NCBI GenBank assembly: GCA_016929065.1
Contig: JAFGJO010000018.1
Location: 1 to 58,328 of the forward strand
Reading direction: 5' to 3'
Length of the DNA stretch: 58,328 nucleotides
Source of the DNA: Spirochaetales bacterium
Lineage (GTDB): Bacteria; Spirochaetota; Spirochaetia; SZUA-6; RPPD01
Shown here: positions 26,142-35,232 of the stretch, piece by piece
Layout: the number at the start of each line of letters is the position of its first letter
Position numbering within the stretch: position 1 is the stretch's first letter
Position numbers and translations under genes: made by a program
The notes under the pieces: generated by a model
Database searches by the model: none
What the model was told of the DNA's origin: nothing
Seen by the model: the letters and a program-made list of their open reading frames with translations, nothing else

Positions 26142-27272
26142 ATGAAATCAAAATCTGTCTGCATTGTGTATAATACAATGTGGTATATCAACAATTTCAG
26201 AAAAAACCTGATCCTGCAATTGATAAAAAACGGGTATACTGTTTCTGCTGTCGCGCCCTACGACGGGTATGAAAAAAAACTTCAGGAAATAGGGGTGACC
26301 ACCTACAATATTTTAATGCAGGGCAATTCGGCAAATCCGTTAAAGGATATGATTCTGTTTATCAAATTATTTCTGCGATTAAAGAACCTTAAACCAGGCT
26401 GTGTTCTCAATTATACGATAAAACCGAATATTTACGGAAGTATCGTCTGCACGCTCCTTGGTATTCCCTATATAAACAATATTACCGGGCTTGGTGCGGT
26501 TTTTTTAAACAACGGCATTCTCACACAGATTGTGTATCTCCTCTACCGGATTGCCTTTGCCCGTTCCTCGATGGTCTTTTTCCAGAATGAAACCGACCGG
26601 GAACAACTTTTAAAGAGACGTCTGGTCAATAAACAACATACACACCGGCTCCCCGGCTCCGGAGTGAGCCTGGAACAGTTTTCTCCTGCACACAAGATAA
26701 CTGGGTCCCCCTTCACATTTTTACTGTTCACCCGGATTCTCTGGGAAAAAGGCATTAAGGAATATTATGAGGCATCCCGGATGATCAAACCGGATTATCC
26801 AAAGACAGTCTTCCAACTTATTGGACCAATCGATCCAAACAATCCCGCTTGTATCCCGGCAGCGATTATTCAGGAATGGAACAACTCCGGTTTTATCTCC
26901 TACCTTGGACCGACAGACAACATCCGTGAATTTATTGCCGAAGCCGATTGTATTGTGCTTCCCTCGTATTACCGTGAAGGAGTGCCCCGCTCGATGCTGG
27001 AATCGGCAGCCATGGCAAAACCCATTATCACCACAGACTGGCCCGGCTGCAGGGATGCAGTGGACGACGGAATAACCGGTTTTCTCTGTGAGGTCCGGAG
27101 TGCCGAAGATCTTGCAGACAAAATGAAAAAAATACTCTTGATGACATCGGAACAACGGCGTACAATGGGGCTGAAGGGCCGTAAAAAAATGGAAAAAGAG
27201 TATGATGAAAAGATTGTGATCGACGCGTATATAAATATTATAAATAAGATATTTTACCACAAAAAGCACTAA
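26142..27272 (+). CDS. glycosyltransferase family 4 (PglA/WbpY-like)
   Basis: The 376-aa GT-B enzyme starts with an acceptor-binding domain (NNFRKNLILQLIKNGYTVS) and NYTIKPNIYG and NNITGLGAVF, segments common in enzymes that add HexNAc to a polyprenyl-diphosphate sugar. The donor domain has RILWEKGIKEYYEA and the EX7E region in PSYYREGVPRSMLESAAMA. The ATG has a CAGGAG ribosome site. The last codons (YHKKH, stop) come from the beginning of an intergenic CACAAA-type repeat, so the native C-terminus may have been altered by it. The function of adding the second sugar of the repeat unit is inference. Confidence 0.87.
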   Translation: MKSKSVCIVYNTMWYINNFRKNLILQLIKNGYTVSAVAPYDGYEKKLQEIGVTTYNILMQGNSANPLKDMILFIKLFLRLKNLKPGCVLNYTIKPNIYGSIVCTLLGIPYINNITGLGAVFLNNGILTQIVYLLYRIAFARSSMVFFQNETDREQLLKRRLVNKQHTHRLPGSGVSLEQFSPAHKITGSPFTFLLFTRILWEKGIKEYYEASRMIKPDYPKTVFQLIGPIDPNNPACIPAAIIQEWNNSGFISYLGPTDNIREFIAEADCIVLPSYYREGVPRSMLESAAMAKPIITTDWPGCRDAVDDGITGFLCEVRSAEDLADKMKKILLMTSEQRRTMGLKGRKKMEKEYDEKIVIDAYINIINKIFYHKKH

Positions 27273-27325
27273 AATCACGAAAGGCACAACATAATTTTTT
27301 TGTGTTTTTTGTGTATTTCTTGGTT
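27255..27325. repeat. CACAAA/GCAC-type intergenic repeat hairpin
   Basis: The left half reads ACCACAAAAAGCACTAAAAT then CACGAAAGGCACAA. The right half mirrors it on the other strand as TTGTGTTTTTTGTG then TATTTCTTGGTT. The two can fold into an imperfect hairpin with an ATAATT-like loop. It fills the whole space between the GT4 and the epimerase gene and supplies the GT4 stop codon. Confidence 0.7.
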
Positions 27326-27341
27326 ATTTATAGGAGATTAA

Positions 27342-28394
27342 ATGAAAATACTGATCACCGGTACTGCCGGATTTATCGGCTTTCATTTGGCTGATTACCT
27401 GATCAAACGCGGTGATGACGTGATCGGACTGGACAACATAAACGATTATTATGATCAACAATTGAAATACGGCAGGCTTGCCGAACACGGTATCAGGAAG
27501 GAAAACATTCAGGAGTACCGTCCTGTCCAAAGCAAAACACACAACAATTACCAATTCATCAAAGCTGATCTCACACAAAAAACTGAATTAAACACAATTT
27601 TTAAAACAGAAAAATTCGATATTGTCTGCAACCTCGCAGCACAGGCAGGCGTCCGGTACAGCCTGACACATCCTGAATCCTATATAAAAAACAACATTGA
27701 CGGGTTTCTCAATATTTTGGAGGCAAGCCGGCACCATACAGTAAAACACCTGGTGTATGCCTCAAGCTCATCGGTATACGGCCTGAATGAAACGATGCCC
27801 TTTTCAACTCACGACAATGTTGACCACCCGATCAGTCTGTATGCGGCAAGTAAAAAAAGCAATGAACTTATGGCTCATTGCTACAGCCACCTGTATGGAT
27901 TGCCCACAACGGGGCTGCGTTTTTTCACGGTCTACGGCCCTTGGGGCCGGCCAGATATGGCATTATTTATTTTTACAAAAGCCATCCTTGAGGGAAAGCC
28001 GATCGATGTTTTCAATAACGGCGATATGAAACGAGACTTTACCTTTATTGATGATATCATCGAAGGAGTGGTGCGAAGTATTGATACTATTCCCTCTGGA
28101 AACCCGCAGTGGTCAGGGAAAAAACCGGATCCGTCTTCATCCCCGGCACCATACAGCGTCTATAACATTGGCAACTCATCTCCAGTCCAGCTGATGGATT
28201 ATATTTTAGCACTTGAATCTGCGCTTGAGAAAAAAGCTGTTAAGAACTTTCTGCCCATACAGCCGGGAGATGTGCCTGCAACATGGGCGGATACAACAGA
28301 TATGGAAACAGATCTTGGATACAAACCGAATACAGATATTAAAACCGGTATACAAAAGTTTGTAGACTGGTATACCTCATTTTACGGAGAATAA
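27342..28394 (+). CDS. UDP-glucuronate 4-epimerase
   Basis: The 350-aa extended SDR interconverts UDP-glucuronate and UDP-galacturonate. It has the Rossmann motif GTAGFIGFH (7-15), the family segment LDNINDYYD followed by [17 protein letters not shown] near 98, catalytic Y167-x3-K171 in YAASKK, and [15 protein letters not shown]. The NDYYD and AGVRYS motifs separate this group from UDP-glucose 4-epimerases. The ATG has a TAGGAG ribosome site. Its substrate is made by the Ugd encoded at 13613-14935. It is followed after 2 nt by the TviB-type dehydrogenase gene, so both uronic-acid enzymes are co-translated. Confidence 0.92.
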   Translation: MKILITGTAGFIGFHLADYLIKRGDDVIGLDNINDYYDQQLKYGRLAEHGIRKENIQEYRPVQSKTHNNYQFIKADLTQKTELNTIFKTEKFDIVCNLAAQAGVRYSLTHPESYIKNNIDGFLNILEASRHHTVKHLVYASSSSVYGLNETMPFSTHDNVDHPISLYAASKKSNELMAHCYSHLYGLPTTGLRFFTVYGPWGRPDMALFIFTKAILEGKPIDVFNNGDMKRDFTFIDDIIEGVVRSIDTIPSGNPQWSGKKPDPSSSPAPYSVYNIGNSSPVQLMDYILALESALEKKAVKNFLPIQPGDVPATWADTTDMETDLGYKPNTDIKTGIQKFVDWYTSFYGE

Positions 28395-28396
28395 TT

Positions 28397-29653
28397 TTGA
28401 ACAATTTTAAAATAGCAGTAATCGGAATGGGCTATGTAGGACTTCCGCTTGCTGTTGCATTCGCAGAAAAATATGAAGTTGCAGGATTTGATATAAAAGA
28501 AAGCAGAATTTCAGAATTAAAACAGGGAAATGATTCCACATTGGAAGTCGATTCTGATATTTTACAAAAAACATCCCGTCTTTCCTTCACAACCTTCGCA
28601 TCAGACATAAAAGACTGCAATGTATATATTATTACCGTCCCGACCCCGATCGACAAATACAACCGGCCAAACCTCGCCCCGCTTCTCTCGGCGAGTGAGA
28701 CCGTCGGGAAAGTGTTGAAGAAAGGCGATATCGTCATCTATGAAAGCACGGTCTACCCCGGCTGTACCGAGGAAGACTGCGTACCGGTGCTTGAAAACCA
28801 TTCCGGGCTTGTCTACAACCGGGATTTTTTCTGCGGCTACAGCCCGGAACGGATAAATCCAGGAGATAAAGAACATACAGTCACAAAAATCAGAAAGGTC
28901 GTCTCCGGGTCAACACCCGAAGTCTGCGATACCATCGACCGGCTGTATTCGGGCATTATTACGGCGGGCACTTTCAAGGCGGCATCGATAAAAGTAGCGG
29001 AAGCGGCCAAAGTAATCGAGAACTCCCAGCGGGATATCAACATCGCCTTTGTGAATGAATTAGCGCTTATCTTTCACAGAATGGGAATAGACACACTCCA
29101 GGTGCTTGAAGCAGCCGCGACAAAATGGAATTTTCTGCCCTTTAAACCGGGACTTGTCGGTGGCCATTGTATCGGCGTTGATCCGTTCTACCTGACTTTC
29201 AAGGCCGAAAGCCTTGGCTATCATCCGCAGGTGATACTGGCAGGACGACGAATAAACGACACTATGGGTATTTTTGTGGCAAACGAAATTATTAAATTAA
29301 TGATAAAAAACGGACATAATATTGAAAAATCTAATGTGCTCGTGCTTGGAATCACTTTCAAGGAAAACTGTCCAGATATCAGAAATAGCAAGGTCATTGA
29401 TATTATCCGTGAATTATCTGATTTTGGCTGTGGCATTGATGTCCATGATCCATGGGCTTCTCCGGATGAAGTCAAACAAGAATACAGCATATCATTACTT
29501 AAAAATATTTCAAAAAAATATGAAGCAATAATTTTCGCTGTTGCGCATGACCAATATCGTCAATTGTCATTTAATAATTTTATCTTCGGAAATTCGATAA
29601 TCTACGACATTAAAGGCATGCTCCCGCTTGAAAAAGTGACAGGTCGATTATAA
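28397..29653 (+). CDS. tviB: UDP-N-acetylhexosamine 6-dehydrogenase (TviB/WbpO-like)
   Basis: A nucleotide-sugar dehydrogenase of 418 aa that oxidises C6 of a UDP-HexNAc, giving UDP-GalNAcA or UDP-GlcNAcA. The Rossmann motif GMGYVGLP is at 10-17, VPTPID at 81-86, and the catalytic C258 lies in GGHCIGVDPFYL, the form typical of the TviB/VipA branch rather than of UDP-glucose dehydrogenases (which have GSCFPKD). The start is TTG with GGAG 7 nt upstream. It is the last gene of the polysaccharide locus, 2 nt after the UDP-glucuronate epimerase. The gene symbol names the nearest known type; the stereochemistry of the substrate is not certain. Confidence 0.88.
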   Translation: MNNFKIAVIGMGYVGLPLAVAFAEKYEVAGFDIKESRISELKQGNDSTLEVDSDILQKTSRLSFTTFASDIKDCNVYIITVPTPIDKYNRPNLAPLLSASETVGKVLKKGDIVIYESTVYPGCTEEDCVPVLENHSGLVYNRDFFCGYSPERINPGDKEHTVTKIRKVVSGSTPEVCDTIDRLYSGIITAGTFKAASIKVAEAAKVIENSQRDINIAFVNELALIFHRMGIDTLQVLEAAATKWNFLPFKPGLVGGHCIGVDPFYLTFKAESLGYHPQVILAGRRINDTMGIFVANEIIKLMIKNGHNIEKSNVLVLGITFKENCPDIRNSKVIDIIRELSDFGCGIDVHDPWASPDEVKQEYSISLLKNISKKYEAIIFAVAHDQYRQLSFNNFIFGNSIIYDIKGMLPLEKVTGRL

Positions 29654-29694
29654 CCAGAGAAACATTACAGTATGGTCAATAAAAAAGGAATTCT

Positions 29695-30990
29695 ATGAAA
29701 ATCGGATATAAAATACTATTATCAATCAAATATCTTGCCGGTCATTTTCGAAGATATATTTTTCTCCTTGTTGTATTGTGTTTCAGCTTTGCAGTTATTA
29801 CCGCGACAACAACGATCGTTGAGGGGATGACGGAAAATGTTTTTCTTGCAGCAGAAAATCATTATGCAGGGCATGTATTTGTTTTGGGATATGAAAAAGA
29901 CAAACGAAGTGTCCTGCGGATTACCGATTCGGATACTATTCTGAATGTGGTAAAAAATGCCGGATTCAAGCCGGCTAAAACTGTATTACGGACGCTCTCA
30001 TACAATGATGCATCATTATATTTTTCCGGTGTTTCGGTAAAACAAAAATATGTCTATGGAATAGACTGGCAAGTTGAACAGGATGATTTTAAAAAATTGA
30101 CTTTTATCGATGGAGAGGCCTCAGATGACTTTAACAATAACGGCATTTTCATTTCTGAACCAGTCGCACATAATCTTCAAGCACGCGTAAATGACGATGT
30201 ATTATTGGAAGTTCAGACAAAAACAGGTCAAAAAAATACACTAAAATTTATTGTGAGAGGCATTATTCGGGATTCAAGCATTTTTGGCTTTTTTAAATGT
30301 TTTGTCAGCAGAACCAGTCTTAATATGCTGTTGGGATACGATGAATCTGATTGCTCTTCAATTGGACTTTTTTTCAAAAAGAATGATGATCTGTTTGAAA
30401 AAACAGATATACTTTACACCGCGTTGGAAAATATTTTCAGCCTCGGAGATCCAATAAAAAACCGGGAAGATTTTACAGAGCAGATCCGTGCAGATTTTTC
30501 GGGATTCCGTTATTTTGTATTTCCACTGTCGGTCTATATTTCGCAGGTCTCCGATCTTTTGACAGCAATGAAATTTATTTCATATTTTCTTTATGTTTTG
30601 ATGATCATTATTGCCATATCCAGTTTGACGGTAACCTACCGACTGATACTTTATGAACGTTCCAGAGAAATTGGTACCGTCAGGGTACTGGGAATGCAAT
30701 CCTGGAATACACAGATTGTCCTTGTTTTTGAGTCTGTTTTCCTGTTTCTTGTCGCTGTCATTGCCGGTCTGTTTTTATCTCTGCTCTTTACCTGGATACT
30801 TTCGATGTTTTCTTACGAATCCATTCCCGGATTTGATCTTTTTCTGAGAAAGGGAAAACTTACGGCATCCTATACACCGGGAATTATATTCACCAATATT
30901 CTCATCCTTTTATTAACCGTATTACCTGTTGTATGGATTCCGATGTTCAATATTTCACGAGCAGATATTGTTAATACATTACGAAAATAA
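29695..30990 (+). CDS. FtsX/LolC-type ABC transporter permease without partner ATPase
   Basis: The 431-aa protein has one membrane helix near residues 18-40, an extracytoplasmic domain of about 230 residues (MacB-type periplasmic core), and three helices near 285, 335 and 390 with the cytoplasmic coupling segment YERSREIGTVRVLGMQ between them. This is the layout of MacB, LolC/E and FtsX permeases, which move lipoproteins, peptides or signals using a separate ATPase. No ATPase gene is adjacent, so it must pair with one encoded elsewhere. It sits 42 nt after the polysaccharide locus in the same direction. A link to glycan export is not established. Its substrate is unknown. Confidence 0.83.
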   Translation: MKIGYKILLSIKYLAGHFRRYIFLLVVLCFSFAVITATTTIVEGMTENVFLAAENHYAGHVFVLGYEKDKRSVLRITDSDTILNVVKNAGFKPAKTVLRTLSYNDASLYFSGVSVKQKYVYGIDWQVEQDDFKKLTFIDGEASDDFNNNGIFISEPVAHNLQARVNDDVLLEVQTKTGQKNTLKFIVRGIIRDSSIFGFFKCFVSRTSLNMLLGYDESDCSSIGLFFKKNDDLFEKTDILYTALENIFSLGDPIKNREDFTEQIRADFSGFRYFVFPLSVYISQVSDLLTAMKFISYFLYVLMIIIAISSLTVTYRLILYERSREIGTVRVLGMQSWNTQIVLVFESVFLFLVAVIAGLFLSLLFTWILSMFSYESIPGFDLFLRKGKLTASYTPGIIFTNILILLLTVLPVVWIPMFNISRADIVNTLRK

Positions 30991-31006
30991 CCCCTGATAC
31001 TGTAGA

Positions 31007-31097
31007 ATCGAGTAGGAGGCTGATGAAATAATTCATCAGCCGACCTCTCACACCACCGAGGGGTCACCTCCGAATGGGTGCACCCTGCCGGGCGCAC
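31007..31097 (-). mobile_element. internally deleted class C group II intron (91-nt remnant)
   Basis: On the minus strand the segment begins GTGCGCCCGGCAGGGTGCAC, which fits the 5' GUGYG consensus and the first domain I helix of bacterial class C group II introns. After a short GAGGTGA...CCCCTC hairpin it jumps to GGTGGTGTGAGAGG, the end of domain V. A domain VI hairpin GGCTGATGAA/TTCATCAGCC and the typical 3' end CTCCTACTCGAT follow. The intron starts 2 nt after the T-run of the dnaJ terminator, the insertion site preferred by class C introns. Ribozyme core and reverse transcriptase are gone. Confidence 0.68.
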
Positions 31098-31100
31098 TAA

Positions 31101-31138
31101 AAAAAAGCCCTTGAAAACAACTTCAAGGGCTTTTTTTT
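31101..31138. terminator. bidirectional intrinsic terminator of dnaJ and the permease gene
   Basis: A perfect 9-bp stem GCCCTTGAA/TTCAAGGGC (31107-31130) with a 6-nt loop is flanked by an A-run on the left and T8 on the right, so it works on both strands. On the minus strand it follows the dnaJ stop directly; on the plus strand it ends transcription from 29695-30990. Confidence 0.9.
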
Positions 31139-31139
31139 A

Positions 31140-32264
31140 TTACAAATCTTTCAATTTGACCGGCTGCGGCGAATTGTTGCCGTCGATCTGGTCGGCCAGT
31201 TCCTTTAACAGCTCTTTGGCGCGTGTGCTCAGTTTTTCCGGCACCACCACATCGATCTGAATATATAAATCGCCCCTGCGCGAAGTCGAGTTGATAAAAG
31301 GAATCCCCTCATTTTTCAGCCGCAGTATTTTTCCGTTTTGTGTTCCGGCCGGTATTTTTACCTTGACCTTTTTATTGTCAATAGTCGGAACAAGTATTTC
31401 GCTGCCGAGCGCTGCCTGGATGATATTTACGGGGATGACACAATAGACGTCATTTCCTTCCCGTTTGAAATACTCATGCGGTTCAACATGAATGTATACA
31501 TACAAATCGCCCGAAGGTCCGCCGAACTGGCCTGCATCCCCCTGTTCCGGAATGTGTATCCTCCTGCCGTTTTCAATACCCGCGGGAATTGATACTTTCA
31601 ATACACGCTTTTTCTCGACAACGCCGCTCCCGTGGCATTCCTTGCAGGGATCCTTTATGACATAGCCGTCGCCGTTACATTGCGGACAGGTGGTGGCAAT
31701 GGAGAAAAATCCCGAGCTGCGCCGCACCTGCCCCGAACCTGAACAGGCCGGACACATTGTCCTGCCGGCTCCCGATGATGCACCGGAGCCTTTACAGGTT
31801 TTACAGGAATCATGCCTTCCAAATGCAATTTCCTTCGAAGTTCCAAAAACAGAATCACTAAAGCTGATCTGCAGGTCATACCGAAGGTCAGCTCCCCGCC
31901 GGACATTCGACCGTGACTGACTGCGTCTTCTTCCGCCGCTCCCGCCGAAAAAAGAATCGAATATCCCGGAAAAATCTCCAAAGATATCCTCAAAATCACG
32001 GAAAACTGATGAATAATCATGCGCACCCGCGCCCATTCCCTCTATGCCTGCAAAACCGAACTGATCATAGGTCTGGCGTTTTTTGTCATCGCTCAGCACT
32101 TCATAGGCTTCCGTGGCTTCCTTGAAGCGTTCTTCAGCCGCCTTGTCGCCGGGATTTTTATCGGGATGATTCTTTATTGCCAGCTGCCGGTATGACTTTT
32201 TAATGTCATCTTTCGATGCATTTTTGGGTACACCCAGCACTTCATAGTAATCTCGTTTTGCCAA
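31140..32264 (-). CDS. dnaJ: chaperone protein DnaJ
   Basis: DnaJ delivers unfolded substrates to DnaK and stimulates its ATPase. The 374-aa protein starts with the J domain (residues 1-70, with HPDKNPGD at 33-40). A glycine-rich linker, the four zinc repeats ([32 protein letters not shown]), and the substrate-binding C-terminal beta domains follow. All family parts are present. It is the last gene of a grpE-dnaK-dnaJ run and is followed by a strong terminator. The gap to dnaK is 32 nt. Confidence 0.97.
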   Translation of the reverse strand: MAKRDYYEVLGVPKNASKDDIKKSYRQLAIKNHPDKNPGDKAAEERFKEATEAYEVLSDDKKRQTYDQFGFAGIEGMGAGAHDYSSVFRDFEDIFGDFSGIFDSFFGGSGGRRRSQSRSNVRRGADLRYDLQISFSDSVFGTSKEIAFGRHDSCKTCKGSGASSGAGRTMCPACSGSGQVRRSSGFFSIATTCPQCNGDGYVIKDPCKECHGSGVVEKKRVLKVSIPAGIENGRRIHIPEQGDAGQFGGPSGDLYVYIHVEPHEYFKREGNDVYCVIPVNIIQAALGSEILVPTIDNKKVKVKIPAGTQNGKILRLKNEGIPFINSTSRRGDLYIQIDVVVPEKLSTRAKELLKELADQIDGNNSPQPVKLKDL

Positions 32265-32296
32265 AATATTATCTCTATGCTACTCTTTCATGTCTT

Positions 32297-34237
32297 TTAT
32301 TCTTCTTTTTTCTCGTCATCTACAACTTCGTAGTCAACATCCTGTGCAGTGCCCTTTGCTGAATCAGATGCCTTTTCCTGCTGGCCTTCACCCGCGCCTT
32401 CTGCTCCGGCACCCTGCGCGTCCTGATTCTGGTTCGCTGCTGTGTTTTTATACACTTCCTCACCGATCTTGTATGAAGCCTGCCGCAATTCCTCTATCTT
32501 TGTCTTGATAAGCGGAATGTCTTTTGCGTTCAAGGCAGTCCGCAGTTCCTCGATTGCCTTCTGGATCTTGTCTTTTTCATCAGCCGGCAGTTTTTCGCCG
32601 TATTCACGAAGGGCTTTTTCTGTGGCATAAATCATTGAATCGCCTTCGTTAAGAGTTTCTGCCTTCTCTTTTTCCTTTTTGTCTTCCTCGGCATGTATTT
32701 CTGCGTCTTTTACCATATTCTTGATTTCATCTTCTGACAGACCAGATGATGATTCGATTCGGATTTTCTGTTCTTTTCCGGTCCCAAGGTCCTTCGCAGA
32801 TACATGGACTATCCCGTTTGCATCGATATCAAACGTCACTTCGATCTGCGGAACACCGCGCGGTGCCGGCGGAATGCCGACAAGGTCAAAACGTCCGAGA
32901 GTCCGGTTTTGCGTCGCCATTTCCCGTTCACCCTGAAGCACATGAATCGAGACTGCTGTCTGATTGTCCGCTGCAGTTGAAAAAGTCTGGCTCTTTCGGG
33001 TCGGAATAGTCGTATTTCGTTCAATCAATTTTGTAAATACAGCGCCGAGGGTTTCAATACCAAGGGAAAGCGGCGTCACATCAAGGAGGAGAACATCCTT
33101 TACATCGCCGCCAAGAATACCGCCCTGAATCGCAGCACCCATAGCCACCACTTCATCGGGATTCACACCCTTGTTTGGTTCTTTCTGAAAAAGTTCCTTG
33201 ACGAGTTTTTGTACTGCGGGGATCCGGGTGGAACCACCGACAAGAATGACTTCGTCAATATCTGCCGCGGTGAGTCCTGCATCCTTGATCGCCTTGATAC
33301 ACGGATCCTTTGTCTTCTGGATCAGATCGTCCACCAGCTGTTCGAACTTCGCCCGTGTCAGGCTGTACTGGAGATGTTTCGGACCGGATGAATCTGCGGT
33401 AATAAATGGAAGATTGATATCGGTAGTCTGATTTCCGGACAGTTCGATCTTGGCCTTTTCAGCGCCTTCTTTGAGCCGCTGCAGGGCCATTCTGTCCTTG
33501 GAGAGGTCAATGCCGTAATCCTTCTTGAAGTTTTCAACAAGCCATTCGATAATGCGCTGGTCAAAATTGTCGCCGCCGAGGTGAGTATCTCCATTTGTGG
33601 ATTTTACTTCAAATACGCCGTCGCCGAGTTCAAGAATGGAAACGTCAAATGTTCCGCCACCCAGATCATACACAGCAATCTTTTCATCTTTACCGTTTTT
33701 TCCCAGGCCGTACGCAAGCGCTGCTGCGGTTGGTTCGTTGACAATACGTTTTACATCGAGGCCTGCAATTCTTCCCGCGTCTTTTGTCGCCTGACGCTGC
33801 GCATCATTAAAATATGCGGGAACAGTAACGACTGCTTCGTTTACTGTTTCTCCAAGGTAATCTTCTGCGGTTTTTCTCATTTTTTGAAGGATAAGCGCAG
33901 ATATTTCGGGGGGAGAATAGAGTTTACCGGATATTTCCACGCGTGCATCAGAACTTGAATCGACAATCTTGTATGGTACAATTCTGGTTTCTTCCGGAAC
34001 CTCAGTAAAACGGCGGCCCATAAAACGCTTTATTGAATAAATCGTATTCATCGGATTGGTGATCATCTGGTTTTTTGCCGGCTGTCCTACAAGCCGCTCA
34101 CCCTTGTCGGTAAACGCTACGATAGACGGTGTCGTCCTCTGTCCTTCAGAATTTTGGATTACATGCGGTTCACCGCCTTCCATAATCGCGACACATGAGT
34201 TTGTTGTTCCCAGGTCAATTCCAATAATTCTGCCCAT
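32297..34237 (-). CDS. dnaK: chaperone protein DnaK (Hsp70)
   Basis: The 646-aa ATP-driven chaperone starts with the actin-like ATPase domain: [10 protein letters not shown] at 5-14, the [15 protein letters not shown] segment, [11 protein letters not shown] near 193, and VGGSTRIP near 335. The linker [15 protein letters not shown], the substrate-binding beta sandwich and the helical lid follow. The C-terminal tail is rich in Ala, Gln, Gly and Glu and ends [13 protein letters not shown], the DnaK-typical DxEVVDD signature. The ATG has an AAAGGAGAA ribosome site. It lies between grpE and dnaJ; no CIRCE operator was found upstream of either grpE or dnaK, and no hrcA gene is adjacent. Confidence 0.98.
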   Translation of the reverse strand: MGRIIGIDLGTTNSCVAIMEGGEPHVIQNSEGQRTTPSIVAFTDKGERLVGQPAKNQMITNPMNTIYSIKRFMGRRFTEVPEETRIVPYKIVDSSSDARVEISGKLYSPPEISALILQKMRKTAEDYLGETVNEAVVTVPAYFNDAQRQATKDAGRIAGLDVKRIVNEPTAAALAYGLGKNGKDEKIAVYDLGGGTFDVSILELGDGVFEVKSTNGDTHLGGDNFDQRIIEWLVENFKKDYGIDLSKDRMALQRLKEGAEKAKIELSGNQTTDINLPFITADSSGPKHLQYSLTRAKFEQLVDDLIQKTKDPCIKAIKDAGLTAADIDEVILVGGSTRIPAVQKLVKELFQKEPNKGVNPDEVVAMGAAIQGGILGGDVKDVLLLDVTPLSLGIETLGAVFTKLIERNTTIPTRKSQTFSTAADNQTAVSIHVLQGEREMATQNRTLGRFDLVGIPPAPRGVPQIEVTFDIDANGIVHVSAKDLGTGKEQKIRIESSSGLSEDEIKNMVKDAEIHAEEDKKEKEKAETLNEGDSMIYATEKALREYGEKLPADEKDKIQKAIEELRTALNAKDIPLIKTKIEELRQASYKIGEEVYKNTAANQNQDAQGAGAEGAGEGQQEKASDSAKGTAQDVDYEVVDDEKKEE

Positions 34238-34375
34238 AACTCTATTCTCCTTTAAAAATCTTTATCCATTACACCTTTAAAATAACCTTTTTTGGGTGCA
34301 TCGTGCATCCTGTTAATTTTTTTATCTGCACGCTGTTATTTGCATTGTAAAAGCACAAAGTGCTGTTTTTCATCT

Positions 34376-35014
34376 TTACCCTGCAGGCTGCCCAACTTTC
34401 ACCTTGGCCGGACGCAGTACCCTGCCATGAAGGGTGTAACCGCTTTGAAAATCTTCAAGAACCGTCGGTTCTTTAATTTCTTTTGATTCTTCAGACATCA
34501 ACGCTTCATGCTTCTGCGGGTCATATACAGAGCCCTTTGCATTGAAGCGCAAAAGCCCGTATTTTGTCTCGAGCATGGTCGTCATTTCTTTTTCAATCAA
34601 TGCCACTCCCGAATGGAATGCTGCGAAGTCGTTTGATTCTTCTGCAGACTTCAGTGCCCGTTCAAAATTATCTATCACATTGGCAATATCAAGAAGGAGC
34701 ATACTGTTTGCGTATTTGATTGACTCTTCTTTTTCGCGGGTTACCCTTTTTTTAAAATTTTCAAATTCTGCAAGAGTCCGCAGAAGACGGTCTTTCATCT
34801 CGGCATTCTCTTTTATCAATTCCGCTGATTTGTCTGTTTCATTTTCCTGAATGTTTCCGGCTTGCTCCTGACCCTGCATCCCTGCCTGATTTTCGGGCGG
34901 AATCCCGGCTGTATCCACCGTTTCATGAGTGTTCTTCATGTTTTCCTGATCGTTTGCCGGTGATTCCGGCTGACCATTTTTCTGATCATTCATCCCCTTT
35001 TCTGTTCCAGACAT
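34376..35014 (-). CDS. grpE: nucleotide exchange factor GrpE
   Basis: GrpE is the ADP-release factor for DnaK. The 212-aa protein has a long acidic, glutamine-rich disordered N-terminus (residues 1-65). A coiled-coil helix and the family core (RLLRTLAEFENFKKRVTRE, then NVIDNFERAL) follow. The C-terminal beta wing ends LHGRVLRPAKVKVG, the usual signature. A GAGGGGAAG ribosome site precedes the ATG. It is the first gene of the chaperone run; 138 nt separate it from dnaK. Neither a CIRCE element nor a clear sigma32-like promoter was seen in the 220 nt upstream. Confidence 0.95.
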   Translation of the reverse strand: MSGTEKGMNDQKNGQPESPANDQENMKNTHETVDTAGIPPENQAGMQGQEQAGNIQENETDKSAELIKENAEMKDRLLRTLAEFENFKKRVTREKEESIKYANSMLLLDIANVIDNFERALKSAEESNDFAAFHSGVALIEKEMTTMLETKYGLLRFNAKGSVYDPQKHEALMSEESKEIKEPTVLEDFQSGYTLHGRVLRPAKVKVGQPAG

Positions 35015-35232
35015 TTCTTCCCCTCGGTATCAATATAATAAAAAACAATCCGGTCCATCACCGGGTATTTTGCTTGATATACGTATACACAGTCTCTAAA
35101 AAAATTGCTGCTACTCTAACTTCAACATCATATAATTCGCAAGCAGGTGAGCAGCAGGCACTTTAAGTAGTATTAAGATAATATCCCTGCTATCGTCCGT
35201 CAAGAATTTTCAGTTCATTGCACTATAAAAAT

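Noticed and set aside
35015-35232. CIRCE operator or heat-shock promoter upstream of grpE
   Set aside because: No TTAGCACTC-N9-GAGTGCTAA or close variant, and no convincing sigma32-like boxes.
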